The notes under the pieces: generated by a model
The model's input: only the letters and a program-made list of their open reading frames with translations
The model's database searches: none
Told to the model about the DNA's origin: nothing
Shown here: in pieces, positions 24,594 through 33,413 of the stretch
Layout of the letters: each line of letters starts with the position of its first letter
Position numbering within the stretch: the first letter of the stretch is position 1
Assembly: GCF_015680405.1 (NCBI RefSeq)
Contig: NZ_JADLJS010000024.1
Location: 16,015-80,014 of the forward strand
Source: Pseudomonas pudica
GTDB lineage: Bacteria; Pseudomonadota; Gammaproteobacteria; Pseudomonadales; Pseudomonadaceae
Reading direction: 5' to 3'
DNA: 64,000 bases
Program-made: the position numbers and the translations under genes

Positions 24594-25976
24594 ATGGCTT
24601 CGCTACACAACAACAAACAGCGCTCCCTGCAGCACGGCCTGACGTCCCGTCAGGTATCCATGATCTCCATCGCCGGCATCATCGGCGCCGGCCTGTTCAT
24701 CGGTTCCTCCAACGCCATCGCCACCGCCGGCCCGGCCATCCTCATCTCCTACGCCATGACCGGGCTGCTGGTCCTGCTGGTGATGCGCATGCTGGGCGAA
24801 ATGGCCATCGCCAACCCCAACAGTGGCTCGTTTTCCACCTATGCCTCCGAAGCCATCGGCCCTTGGGCGGGCTTTACCATCGGCTGGCTGTACTGGTGGT
24901 TCTGGGTACTGATCATTCCGGTCGAGGCCATTGCCGGTGCCGACATCCTGCATGCCTACTTCCCTGGCGTGCCGTCGTGGCTGTTCGCCTTCCTGATCAT
25001 GCTGGTGCTGTCGGGTACCAACCTGATCAGCGTGAAGAGCTTCGGTGCCTTCGAGTACTGGTTCGCACTGGTCAAGGTGGTGGCGATCATCGCCTTCATC
25101 GTGGTCTGCAGCCTGGCGGTGTTCGGCGTCTGGCCGCTGGCCGAGGTGTCGGGGGTCAGCCGGTTGTGGGACAACGGCGGCTTCATGCCCAACGGTTTCG
25201 GCACTGTGCTCGGTGGCGTGCTGATCACCATCTTCTCGTTCTTCGGCGCCGAAATCGTCACCATTGCGGCTGACGAAACCGCCAACCCGAAAGACAAGAT
25301 CCGCCGCGCCACCAACCTGGTGGTGTACCGCATCGCCATCTTCTACCTGGCGTCGATCTTCCTGGTGGTGTCGCTGGTGGCGTGGAACGACCCGGGCTTG
25401 AAAGCGGTGGGGTCGTTCCAGCGCGTGCTGGAAGTGCTGAACGTGCCGGGTGCCAAGCTGCTGGTGGATATCGTGGTGCTGGTGGCCGTGACCAGCTGCA
25501 TGAACTCGGGCCTGTACACCGCGTCGCGCATGCTCTATTCGCTGGGTGCCCGCGGCCAGGCACTGAGCGTTACCAAGCGTATCTCCGGCTCTGGCGTACC
25601 GACCGTGGCGGTCATCTTCTCGACCCTGGCCGGCTTTGCCGGATGCTTTGTCAACTATGTGTTCCCGGGCAAGGTATTCGGCTTCCTGCTGTCCACCACC
25701 GGCGCCATCGCCTTGCTGGTGTACCTGGTGATTGCCGTGTCGCAGCTGCGCATGCGGGCCCGTGCCGAGCGTGAAGGGCGGCCGCTGGAGCTGAAGATGT
25801 GGCTGTTCCCGTGGCTGACCTGGCTGGTGATCGGCACAATCGTCATGGTGCTGGGCTACATGCTGTTCAGCGATGCCTACCGCTACGAGACGCTGATGAC
25901 TGCCGGGGTGACCGCGTTCATCCTGCTGGTTTCGCTGACCCAGCGGCGCGCCAGGGTGGTTGCCCAGGCGGCCTGA
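24594..25976 (+). CDS. gabP: APC-family amino acid permease, GabP-like
   Basis: 460 residues and about 12 transmembrane helices. Typical amino acid transporter start: LTSRQVSMISIAGIIGAGLFIGSS with the unwound GxG substrate loop, then MLGEMAIANPNSGSFSTYASEAIG and FSFFGAEIVTIAADETANPKDKIRRA. It most resembles the GABA/aromatic/proline permease subgroup. The divergent LysR gene and nearby GABA-type aminotransferase favour GABA or a related omega-amino acid as substrate. Start ATG 24594 is the only good one. Confidence 0.83.
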   Translation: MASLHNNKQRSLQHGLTSRQVSMISIAGIIGAGLFIGSSNAIATAGPAILISYAMTGLLVLLVMRMLGEMAIANPNSGSFSTYASEAIGPWAGFTIGWLYWWFWVLIIPVEAIAGADILHAYFPGVPSWLFAFLIMLVLSGTNLISVKSFGAFEYWFALVKVVAIIAFIVVCSLAVFGVWPLAEVSGVSRLWDNGGFMPNGFGTVLGGVLITIFSFFGAEIVTIAADETANPKDKIRRATNLVVYRIAIFYLASIFLVVSLVAWNDPGLKAVGSFQRVLEVLNVPGAKLLVDIVVLVAVTSCMNSGLYTASRMLYSLGARGQALSVTKRISGSGVPTVAVIFSTLAGFAGCFVNYVFPGKVFGFLLSTTGAIALLVYLVIAVSQLRMRARAEREGRPLELKMWLFPWLTWLVIGTIVMVLGYMLFSDAYRYETLMTAGVTAFILLVSLTQRRARVVAQAA

Positions 25977-25991
25977 TGTTTCTGCTTTAAT

Positions 25992-26013
25992 GTGGGGGCG
26001 TTGCGCGCCCCCC
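25992..26013 (+). terminator. GC hairpin after the permease gene
   Basis: A gtgggggcg / cgccccccat stem with a short ttgcg loop begins 16 bases past the permease stop. There is no strong T-run, so termination may be partial, allowing read-through into the thioesterase gene. Confidence 0.4.
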
Positions 26014-26036
26014 ATATCAATAAGCACAGGAAGCGT

Positions 26037-26534
26037 ATGAACGACCATTCCCTTTCCCTCCAGGCCCTCGCCGCACCCGACGGCACTTGCTACGGCTGCG
26101 GTTGCTCCCACCCCAGCGGCCTGCACCTGCAAAGCCACTGGGACGCCGACGGCATCCACCTGGTGTGCCGGCACGCGCCCGACAGTACCTTCATCGGCTG
26201 GCCCGGGCTGGTCTACGGCGGGTTGCTGGCGATGCTGGTCGACTGCCACTCCAACTGGACGGCAATGGCTTACCACTACCGCAACGAAGGTCGCGAAGCG
26301 GGCAGCCTGCCGCGCATCGACTGCGTCACTGGCAGCCTTGGCCTGAACTACCTCAAGCCCACGCCCATGGGCGTCGAACTGCTGCTCAAGGCGCGTGTGG
26401 AAGGTGAAGTCGGGCGCAAGACCCGGGTGATCTGCGAAGTCTGGGCCGATGATGTGCTGACAGTGACTGCCGACTCGGTATTCGTTCGCGTCGATACCGA
26501 AAAGCTCAAGCTCAAGGCCCACGGCCAGGCGTGA
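26037..26534 (+). CDS. PaaI-type HotDog thioesterase family protein
   Basis: 165 residues, HotDog fold. Seen: the N-terminal CYGCGCSHPSGLHLQSHWD stretch with Cys pairs and GLVYGGLLAMLVDCHSNWTAMAY, matching the HGG.l..llD active-site helix of PaaI-like acyl-CoA thioesterases, here with Tyr in the usual His position. Start ATG 26037 follows AGGAAG; an earlier in-frame codon at 25992 lies inside a hairpin. Substrate unknown. Confidence 0.78.
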   Translation: MNDHSLSLQALAAPDGTCYGCGCSHPSGLHLQSHWDADGIHLVCRHAPDSTFIGWPGLVYGGLLAMLVDCHSNWTAMAYHYRNEGREAGSLPRIDCVTGSLGLNYLKPTPMGVELLLKARVEGEVGRKTRVICEVWADDVLTVTADSVFVRVDTEKLKLKAHGQA

Positions 26535-26621
26535 GGTGCCAGTGCTGATGAGTGGTCGGTGATGGTCAGCGGCCGGGGATGTCTCTAGAGTGAGAGCTTC
26601 ATTCCCCAGGCAAGGTTGATC

Positions 26622-27317
26622 ATGACCGATCTCAGTGCTTTCCCCATTACCCGCAAATGGCCCGCCAGACACCCCGAGCGCCTGCAGCTTTACTCGCTGC
26701 CGACGCCCAACGGCGTCAAGGTGTCGATCATGCTCGAAGAGATTGGCCTGGCCTATGAGCCGCACAAGGTCAGCTTCGACAACGATGACCAGCTGAGCCC
26801 CGAGTTCATCTCGCTCAGCGCCAACAACAAGATCCCCGCCATCCTCGACCCCAATGGCCCGGGCGGCCAGCCGCTGCCGCTGTTCGAGTCGGGGGCGATC
26901 CTGCAGTACCTGGCGGAGAAGAGCGGCCAGTTGCTCAGCCAGGACCCGGCACAGCGTTACCAGACCTTGCAGTGGCTGATGTTCCAGATGGGTGGCATCG
27001 GGCCGATGTTCGGCCAGGTCGGGTTCTTCCATTTCTTCGCTGGCAAGGAATACGAGGACAAGCGCCCGCGGGACCGTTATGTCAACGAGTCCAAGCGCCT
27101 GCTCGGTGTTCTGGACCGGCATCTGAACGGCCGGGAATGGATGGTCGACGAGTACAGCATTGCCGATATCGCGATCTTCCCGTGGGTGCGTAACCTGGTT
27201 GAGCGTTACAACGCCCGAGACCTGGTCGGCTTCGATCAGTTCAAGGAAGTGCAGCGGGTGCTGGCGGCGTTCCTCGAGCGGCCGGCCGTGCAACGCGGGC
27301 TGAAAATTCCAGGTTGA
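26622..27317 (+). CDS. Glutathione S-transferase family protein (YfcG/YghU-like)
   Basis: 231 residues. N-terminal thioredoxin-like GSH-binding domain (LQLYSLPTPNGVKVSIMLEEIGLAYEPHKVSF, NNKIPAILDPNGPGG, LFESGAILQYLAEKSG) and an all-helical C-terminal domain (EYSIADIAIFPWVRN). The TPNG-V start and the N-cap signature put it in the Nu-class YfcG/YghU group, which has disulfide reductase activity. ATG 26622 with AAGG upstream chosen over TTG 26616. Confidence 0.88.
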   Translation: MTDLSAFPITRKWPARHPERLQLYSLPTPNGVKVSIMLEEIGLAYEPHKVSFDNDDQLSPEFISLSANNKIPAILDPNGPGGQPLPLFESGAILQYLAEKSGQLLSQDPAQRYQTLQWLMFQMGGIGPMFGQVGFFHFFAGKEYEDKRPRDRYVNESKRLLGVLDRHLNGREWMVDEYSIADIAIFPWVRNLVERYNARDLVGFDQFKEVQRVLAAFLERPAVQRGLKIPG

Positions 27318-27330
27318 GGTTGGCTGTAAG

Positions 27331-27424
27331 GGCCCTATCGCCGGCAAGCCGGCTCCCACAGGTAATGCACAGGGCTTGAGGTCTGTGGTGTTCCTGTGGG
27401 AGCTGGCTTGCCGGCGATAGGGCC
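27331..27424. repeat. Inverted REP pair (cctatcgccggc family)
   Basis: Two inverted copies of ggccctatcgccggcaagc..gctcccacagg, a second REP core type that is otherwise found at 29599-29882. It lies between the convergent GST and pit genes and would make a long stem serving as a bidirectional terminator. Confidence 0.85.
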
Positions 27425-27449
27425 AGTGAAGGCGAAACTGTATTCAGGC

Positions 27450-29066
27450 TCAGAAGATGTGGTGCAGCAGCCAGTACAGGCTGCCGGCCAACAGCATCGC
27501 TGCCGGCAGGGTCAGCACCCAGGCCATCAACAGGTTGACCAGCGTATGCTTCTGTATCCCCGACCCGTTGGCCACCATGGTCCCGGCCACCCCGGAACTC
27601 AGCACGTGGGTTGTCGACACCGGCAGCCCGAACATGTCCGCCGCACCAATGGTGCACATTGCCACCACTTCGGCCGAAGCCCCTTGGGCATAGCTGAGGT
27701 GGGTCTTGCCGATCTTCTCGCCTACCGTCACCACGATGCGCCGCCAGCCGACCATGGTGCCCAGCCCCAGTGCGATGGCCACGGCCACTTTCACCCACAG
27801 CGGGATGTAGCGGGTGGCATCGTCCAGCTGGGTCTTGAATAGCAGCACCTGACTGCGCGTGTCTGCATCGAACATCACCAGCTGGTTCTTCTCGATCAGG
27901 CGGATGGCTTCGCTGGTCAGGTACATGTCGTTGCGCACGTTGGCCATGGCTTCTGCCGGTACCCGCTTGAGCGAGCCATAACCTTTGACCTCTTCGCCGA
28001 TCATGCCGGTCAGTGCCGCCAGCGCCGGTATCAGTTGGGGGTTGGCCTTGGGCTCGGCAATGAACGTAGTCAGCACCTGACGTGGGTCGGCCGGTGCTGC
28101 TTGCGGGGCGTCGCGCACCAGTGCCTGGCGGGTAACCTCGGCGACTGCGGAAAACTGCAAGGCCTGTTCATTGGGCATGGTCTTGTTCAATGCATAAGCC
28201 ATCGGCAGGGTGCCAACCAGAATCAGCATGATCAGGCCCATGCCTTTCTGGCCGTCGTTGGAGCCGTGGGCGAAGGACACCCCGGTGCAGGTCAGGATCA
28301 GTACACCGCGAATCCACCACGGTGGTGGTGTCTGGCCTTCCGGCGCCTGGTACAGCGCCTTGCGCTTGACCAGCGCGCGCAGGGCCAGCAGCAACAGGGC
28401 GGCACAGGCAAAGCCGATCAGTGGCGAGAACAGCAGGGCGTAACCGACCTTGCTGGCCTGGGCCCAGTCCACGCCGCTGGTACCGTCGCGCCCGTGCATC
28501 AGGGCATTGGCCACGCCCACACCGATGATCGAACCGATCAGGGTGTGCGAGGATGATGCCGGCAGGCCCAGCCACCAGGTGCCGAGGTTCCAGATGATCG
28601 CTGCCAGCAGCAGGGCGAAGACCATGGCGAAACCGGCCGAGGAGCCGACCTGCAGAATCAGCTCCACCGGCAGCAGGGCGATGATGCCGAACGCCACCGC
28701 GCCACTGGAAAGCAGCACGCCGAGGAAATTGCACAGCCCGGACCAGACCACGGCGACGGGGGCCGGCAACGAGTGGGTGTAGATGACGGTGGCCACCGCG
28801 TTGGCGGTGTCGTGGAAGCCATTGACGAACTCGAAGCCCAGGGCAATCAGCAACGCCAGGCCCAGCAGCAGGAATGGCGTGACCGTGGTGATTACCGTGC
28901 CGCTGGCCGTCACATCCTGCTTCAGGCTCCAGGCGGTGTAGGCGATACCGGCCAGCAGCAGGCCGAAGAACAACACCAGGGTGGCTCGCCCGGGCTTGTG
29001 GGCAAGTTGCGGGCGGGCATCGCGTTGGGCCAGTTGCGGCAAGCTGGCCAGTGAGGGGGTTGCCAT
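27450..29066 (-). CDS. pit: Inorganic phosphate transporter, Pit family
   Basis: 538 residues with two sets of transmembrane helices flanking a large cytoplasmic loop (about residues 285-430). PiT signature halves are visible: EFVNGFHDTANAVATVI near the N-terminal repeat and FAHGSNDGQKGMG with GLPVSTTHVLSS in the second repeat. Low-affinity metal-phosphate/proton symport is the family role. Start ATG 29066 has GGAG six bases upstream. Divergent from the DUF488 gene. Confidence 0.93.
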   Translation of the reverse strand: MATPSLASLPQLAQRDARPQLAHKPGRATLVLFFGLLLAGIAYTAWSLKQDVTASGTVITTVTPFLLLGLALLIALGFEFVNGFHDTANAVATVIYTHSLPAPVAVVWSGLCNFLGVLLSSGAVAFGIIALLPVELILQVGSSAGFAMVFALLLAAIIWNLGTWWLGLPASSSHTLIGSIIGVGVANALMHGRDGTSGVDWAQASKVGYALLFSPLIGFACAALLLLALRALVKRKALYQAPEGQTPPPWWIRGVLILTCTGVSFAHGSNDGQKGMGLIMLILVGTLPMAYALNKTMPNEQALQFSAVAEVTRQALVRDAPQAAPADPRQVLTTFIAEPKANPQLIPALAALTGMIGEEVKGYGSLKRVPAEAMANVRNDMYLTSEAIRLIEKNQLVMFDADTRSQVLLFKTQLDDATRYIPLWVKVAVAIALGLGTMVGWRRIVVTVGEKIGKTHLSYAQGASAEVVAMCTIGAADMFGLPVSTTHVLSSGVAGTMVANGSGIQKHTLVNLLMAWVLTLPAAMLLAGSLYWLLHHIF

Positions 29067-29194
29067 GGTGGCTCCGGTCGGGGTGGGGCAAGGGTGCCGA
29101 AGGCCTTGAGCATAGAAACAATTCGTAACCCGGCCGTGACCTCGATCAATGATTTATCTAGGCTCAAGACGGACGGTAATGGCAGGAGAGACCC

Positions 29195-29581
29195 ATGATT
29201 CGCTGCAAGCGTGTCTACGATGCGGTTGAGCAGGACGACGGCCTGCGCGTACTGGTCGATCGCCTGTGGCCGCGCAACAAGCGCAAGGAAGACCTGCACG
29301 GGCAGTGGTTGCGCGAAGTTGCACCCTCGGATGAGTTGCGCAAGGCGTTTCACCAGGGTGAAGTGGATTTCGCCGGCTTCACTCAGCTTTACCAGCAAGA
29401 GCTGGCGGCCCACCCCGAGTATTGGTACCCGCTGCTGGACCAGGCCGGAAAGGGCACGCTGACATTGCTTTATGCGGGCAAGGATACCGAGTACAACAAT
29501 GCCCGGGTGTTGGCTGAATGGCTGGAGGATGAACTGGACCGGCGTGGGCCCGGCAGTTCGCCCGTGTGCTACGCCCAATGA
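29195..29581 (+). CDS. DUF488 family protein (YeaO-like)
   Basis: 128 residues, typical for the short DUF488 group: KRVYDAVEQDDGLRVLVDRLWPRNKRKEDL at the start and LLYAGKDTEYNNARVLAEWLE near the end. No catalytic role is established for the family. Start ATG 29195 with AGGAGA upstream. Followed immediately by the REP tandem array. Confidence 0.82.
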   Translation: MIRCKRVYDAVEQDDGLRVLVDRLWPRNKRKEDLHGQWLREVAPSDELRKAFHQGEVDFAGFTQLYQQELAAHPEYWYPLLDQAGKGTLTLLYAGKDTEYNNARVLAEWLEDELDRRGPGSSPVCYAQ

Positions 29582-29598
29582 TTGGTATTCGTTGTGCT

Positions 29599-29882
29599 GG
29601 CCCTATCGCCGGCAAGCCAGCTCCCACAGGTACGGCGCTGCCTTCAAGACTATCGTTGTAACTCTGGGAGCTGGCTTGCCGGCGATAGGGCCAAAACAGG
29701 CAACACAAGACAGTTGCTCCACAGGTACGGCGCTGCCTTCAAGACTATCGCTGTACCTGTGGGAGCTGGCTTGCCGGCGATAGGGTCAAAACAGGCAATA
29801 CAAGACAGTTGCTCCACAGGTACGGCGCTGCCTTCAAGGCTATCGCTGTACCTGTGGGAGCTGGCTTGCCGGCGATAGGGCC
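29599..29882. repeat. REP pair expanded into a 95-bp tandem array (3 copies)
   Basis: An opening REP (29599-29630) is followed by three near-identical units whose tacggcgctgccttcaag start falls at 29631, 29726 and 29821, exactly 95 bases apart. Each unit ends in an inverted REP (gggagctggcttgccggcgataggg) and the first two continue with aaaacaggca.acaagacagttgctccacagg. The copies differ at only a few bases, so the expansion is recent. The array lies between DUF488 and GNAT genes. Confidence 0.9.
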
Positions 29883-29913
29883 GGGCCTGGCAAACCGAAG
29901 AGTCCGAAATGTG

Positions 29914-30345
29914 ATGTCCCTGAAACTGACCCCCGCCAACGACACCCACCGCACCTTCGCCCGTGACCTCACGCGCCGCGCCATGCTGCCGTACTACCGC
30001 GAATACGACCTGCTTTGGCTAGAGGAAGCCTTCGACGAAGCCTGGGGCTGGCGCGAGCAGTGGCTGGTGACTGAAGGCGACGCCGTGTTCGGTTTCTGCA
30101 GCCTCAGCCAGGACCGCCAGGCGCTGTTCATCCGCGAGTTGCACCTGCTACCCGAGCACCGTCGATGTGGGGTCGGCAGCTGGGTGCTGGAGCAGCTGGC
30201 ATTGTGGGCCCGCCAGCGGCACCTGCCGCTGCTGCGGCTGATGGTGTTTCGCAGCAACCCGGCGCGTGTGCTCTACCAGCGCCATGGTTTCGTCGAAATG
30301 GGTGAGGACGAATGCTTTGTGCGCATGCAGCGCATGATCGACTAA
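29914..30345 (+). CDS. GNAT-family N-acetyltransferase
   Basis: 143 residues. The acetyl-CoA binding motif A is seen as LHLLPEHRRCGVGSWVLEQL (R-R-x-G-x-G/S), followed by motif B around NPARVLYQRHGFVEMGEDE. Substrate unknown. Start ATG 29914 avoids the upstream REP array, through which the frame is open by chance back to 29809. Confidence 0.82.
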   Translation: MSLKLTPANDTHRTFARDLTRRAMLPYYREYDLLWLEEAFDEAWGWREQWLVTEGDAVFGFCSLSQDRQALFIRELHLLPEHRRCGVGSWVLEQLALWARQRHLPLLRLMVFRSNPARVLYQRHGFVEMGEDECFVRMQRMID

Positions 30346-30460
30346 TAGCTCAATGATGGCTTGTCGCGACTGGTGAGCATCGGCATAGTGCCCAGGCGTT
30401 CACGGCCGCCTGCAGGTAGGTAGGCCGTACATGACTGTGATCAGGGATAAGGAGACCCCC

Positions 30461-30817
30461 ATGAATGGAATCGGTCCGCGGCTGAGGGAAGAGCGAGAAC
30501 GTCTGGGGATGACCCAACGCGTGTTTGGCGATATCGGCGGGGTCGAACCCAATGCCCAGGGCAAATACGAGAGTGGTGAACGCACGCCACGGGTTGATTA
30601 CCTGGCGGCATTGGCAACCCGAGGTGTAGATGCGCTATATGTGCTCAGCGGTATCCGCACCCCGGTACCGCTCGAGGGGCTGAGCGCCGATGAGTCCTGT
30701 TTGCTGGGGGCTTTCCGGCAGTTGTCGTGCGACGATCAGGCTGCACTCTGGCATTTGTTGCGGCGGTTGACCAACAACGACAAATCCAGGCAGACAGTGA
30801 GGCCGCTTACGGTTTAA
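30461..30817 (+). CDS. XRE-family helix-turn-helix regulator
   Basis: 118 residues with a Cro/CI-type HTH over the first 65 (RLREERERLGMTQRVFGDIGGVEPNAQGKYESGERTPRVDYLAALATRGVDALYVL). The C-terminal 45 residues are hydrophilic. ATG 30461 has a strong AAGGAG six bases upstream; the in-frame upstream start at 30431 does not. Its place just before gacA may be fortuitous. Confidence 0.85.
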   Translation: MNGIGPRLREERERLGMTQRVFGDIGGVEPNAQGKYESGERTPRVDYLAALATRGVDALYVLSGIRTPVPLEGLSADESCLLGAFRQLSCDDQAALWHLLRRLTNNDKSRQTVRPLTV

Positions 30818-30913
30818 CGTCAGGCGTTTCTTACGGAAGGAATGCGTTAGGTCCGCCGTGAAAAATTTTGTTAAGGTGGCAGGATCCAATCGCCCTGCTG
30901 ACGAGGTGTGTGC

Positions 30914-31552
30914 TTGATTAGGGTCTTAGTGGTCGACGATCACGATCTGGTACGAACCGGTATTACACGCATGCTGGCCGACATCGATGGCCTGCAGGTG
31001 GTGGGTGAGGGCGATTCGGGCGAGTCGGCACTCAGGCTGGCCCGTGAACTGAAGCCGGATGTGGTGCTGATGGATGTGAAAATGCCCGGCATCGGCGGCC
31101 TGGAGGCCACCCGCAAGCTGCTGCGCAGCCACCCGGACATCAAGGTGGTTGCCGTGACCGTGTGCGAGGAAGACCCGTTCCCCACGCGCCTGCTGCAGGC
31201 CGGCGCTGCTGGCTACCTTACCAAGGGCGCCGGCCTTGACGAAATGGTCCAGGCTATCCGCCTGGCCTTCGCCGGCCAGCGCTACATCAGCCCGCAGATT
31301 GCCCAGCAGATGGCGCTGAAGCCATTCCAGCCACAGGGCTCGCCGTTCGATGCCTTGTCGGAGCGGGAAATCCAGATTGCCCTGATGATCGTCGGCTGCC
31401 AGAAAGTGCAGATCATTTCCGACAAGTTGTGCCTCTCGCCCAAGACCGTCAATACTTACCGTTATCGGATCTTTGAAAAACTCTCGGTCACCAGCGACGT
31501 CGAACTGACCTTGCTGGCCGTTCGCCACGGTATGGTCGACGCAAGCCTGTAA
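30914..31552 (+). CDS. gacA: Response regulator GacA (UvrY family)
   Basis: NarL/FixJ-type response regulator of the GacS/GacA system, 212 residues from a TTG start. Receiver domain with Asp8, Asp9 and phospho-acceptor Asp54 (VLMDVKMPG), then a LuxR-type HTH (LSEREIQIALMIVGCQKVQIISDKLCLSPKTVNTYRYRIFEKL). TTG is the known start codon of Pseudomonas gacA and follows GAGG. Phospho-GacA activates small RNAs that titrate Rsm proteins, affecting secretion and biofilm genes. Five bases upstream of uvrC, the conserved pairing. Confidence 0.95.
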   Translation: MIRVLVVDDHDLVRTGITRMLADIDGLQVVGEGDSGESALRLARELKPDVVLMDVKMPGIGGLEATRKLLRSHPDIKVVAVTVCEEDPFPTRLLQAGAAGYLTKGAGLDEMVQAIRLAFAGQRYISPQIAQQMALKPFQPQGSPFDALSEREIQIALMIVGCQKVQIISDKLCLSPKTVNTYRYRIFEKLSVTSDVELTLLAVRHGMVDASL

Positions 31553-31557
31553 ACCTC

Positions 31558-33381
31558 ATGTCTCAAGTTTTCGATGCCAGCGCATTCCTGGCGACCTGCA
31601 GTGGTCGCCCGGGCGTCTACCGGATGTTCGATGGCGAAGCCCGGTTGCTTTACGTGGGCAAGGCCAAGAACCTGAAGAAACGCCTGGCCAGCTATTTTCG
31701 CAAGACCGGCCTGGCTCCCAAGACCGCCGCGCTGGTGGCGCGCATCGCCCAGGTCGAAACCACCATCACCGCCAATGAAACCGAGGCGCTGCTGCTGGAG
31801 CAGAACCTGATCAAGGAATGGCGGCCGCCGTACAACATCCTGCTGCGCGACGACAAATCCTACCCCTACGTGTTCCTTTCCGACGGCGAGTTCCCGCGGC
31901 TGGGTATTCACCGTGGGGCGAAGAAGGCCAAGGGCCGCTACTTTGGCCCGTACCCCAGCGCCGGGGCCATTCGTGAAAGCCTCAGCCTGCTGCAAAAGGC
32001 CTTTTCGGTGCGCCAGTGTGAAGACAGCTACTACGCCAACCGCACCCGGCCATGCCTGCAATACCAGATCAAGCGCTGCAAAGGGCCCTGCACGGGCCTG
32101 GTGACCGCCGAGGAATATGCCGAGGACGTGCGCCACTCGGTGATGTTCCTCGAAGGGCGTAGCCAGCAACTGGGCAATGAGCTCAATGCCGAGATGGAGA
32201 AGGCCGCCATGGCCCTCAATTTCGAGAAGGCCGCCGAGTTGCGTGACCAGATCGCCTTGCTGCGCCGCGTCCAGGACCAGCAGTACATCGAAGGCGGCAG
32301 CGGCGACGTCGACGTTATCGCCGCCTTCGTCAACCCCGGTGGCGCCTGCGTGCACCTGATCAGTGTGCGTGGCGGGCGGGTGCTGGGCAGCAAGAATTTC
32401 TTTCCGCAGGTGGGCATCGAAGAGGAGGTAGCCGAAGTGATGGCCGCGTTCCTCTCCCAGTACTACCTGGGCAATGCCGAGCGCGAATTGCCGGGCGAAC
32501 TGATCGTCAACGTGGTGCACGAAGACTTCGCAGCCATCAGCGAAGCCCTGCAGACCCTGCGCGGCCGTGAGCTGACCATCAGCCACCGGGTACGCGGTAC
32601 CCGCGCCCGCTGGCAGCAGCTGGCGGTGACCAACGCCGAGCAGGCGCTCAATGCCCGCCTGGCCAACCGCCAGCACATGGCCGCACGTTTCGAGGCCTTG
32701 GCCGAGGTGCTGGGCCTGGACGAGGTGCCGCAGCGCCTGGAGTGTTACGACATCAGCCATTCCAGCGGCGAAGCCACCGTGGCCAGCTGCGTGGTGTTCG
32801 GCCCCGAAGGCCCGCTCAAGTCCGACTACCGCCGCTTCAACATCGAAGGCGTCACCGCTGGTGACGACTACGCCGCCATGCACCAGGCCCTGACCCGCCG
32901 TTACGGGCGCATCAAGGATGGCGAGGGCAAGCTGCCAGACGTGTTGCTGGTGGACGGCGGCAAAGGCCAGCTGAACATGGCCCGTGACGTGATGCAGGAG
33001 CTGGGCTTCAGCGACCTGACCCTGCTTGGCGTGGCCAAGGGCGTGACGCGCAAGGCCGGTTTCGAAACCCTGTACCTGAACGACGTGCACCACGAGTTCA
33101 CCCTCAAGGGCGACTCACCGGCCTTGCACCTGATCCAGCAGATCCGCGACGAGGCCCACCGTTTCGCCATCACCGGCCACCGCGCCCGCCGTGGCAAGGC
33201 CCGCCGGGTGTCCAGCCTGGAGGATGTGGCCGGGGTAGGGCCCAAGCGCCGGCGCGACCTGCTGAAACATTTCGGCGGCCTGCAGGAGCTCAACCGCGCC
33301 AGTGTCGATGAAATCGCCAAAGCACCCGGCATCAGTAAAAAGCTTGCCGAGTCGATTTATGCCAGCCTGCATAGCGAGTAG
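31558..33381 (+). CDS. uvrC: Excinuclease ABC subunit C
   Basis: Nucleotide-excision repair nuclease, 607 residues. Order: N-terminal GIY-YIG domain (GRPGVYRMF, VGKAKNLKKRLASYF; 3' incision), a Cys-rich stretch (CLQYQIKRCKGPC), the UVR motif for UvrB contact (ALNFEKAAELRDQIALL), the RNase H-like 5'-incision domain (YDISHSSGEATVAS, LLVDGGKGQL) and a C-terminal helix-hairpin-helix pair (VAGVGPKRRRDLLKHFG). Coupled to gacA upstream and pgsA downstream. Confidence 0.98.
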   Translation: MSQVFDASAFLATCSGRPGVYRMFDGEARLLYVGKAKNLKKRLASYFRKTGLAPKTAALVARIAQVETTITANETEALLLEQNLIKEWRPPYNILLRDDKSYPYVFLSDGEFPRLGIHRGAKKAKGRYFGPYPSAGAIRESLSLLQKAFSVRQCEDSYYANRTRPCLQYQIKRCKGPCTGLVTAEEYAEDVRHSVMFLEGRSQQLGNELNAEMEKAAMALNFEKAAELRDQIALLRRVQDQQYIEGGSGDVDVIAAFVNPGGACVHLISVRGGRVLGSKNFFPQVGIEEEVAEVMAAFLSQYYLGNAERELPGELIVNVVHEDFAAISEALQTLRGRELTISHRVRGTRARWQQLAVTNAEQALNARLANRQHMAARFEALAEVLGLDEVPQRLECYDISHSSGEATVASCVVFGPEGPLKSDYRRFNIEGVTAGDDYAAMHQALTRRYGRIKDGEGKLPDVLLVDGGKGQLNMARDVMQELGFSDLTLLGVAKGVTRKAGFETLYLNDVHHEFTLKGDSPALHLIQQIRDEAHRFAITGHRARRGKARRVSSLEDVAGVGPKRRRDLLKHFGGLQELNRASVDEIAKAPGISKKLAESIYASLHSE

Positions 33382-33413
33382 AATGCGGGCTCAACTTGCG
33401 GCCAGTCGTACCG

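Noticed and set aside
24603..27359. 918-codon minus-strand frame across permease, thioesterase and GST
   Set aside because: Covers three well-supported plus-strand genes; composition is typical of an antisense shadow.
29599..29882. Regular 95-bp repeats as a possible CRISPR array
   Set aside because: The units are REP palindromes with near-identical internal sequence, not short repeats with unique spacers; no cas genes are near.
31462..33093. 543-codon minus-strand frame opposite uvrC
   Set aside because: Shadow of uvrC; no start signal or family.
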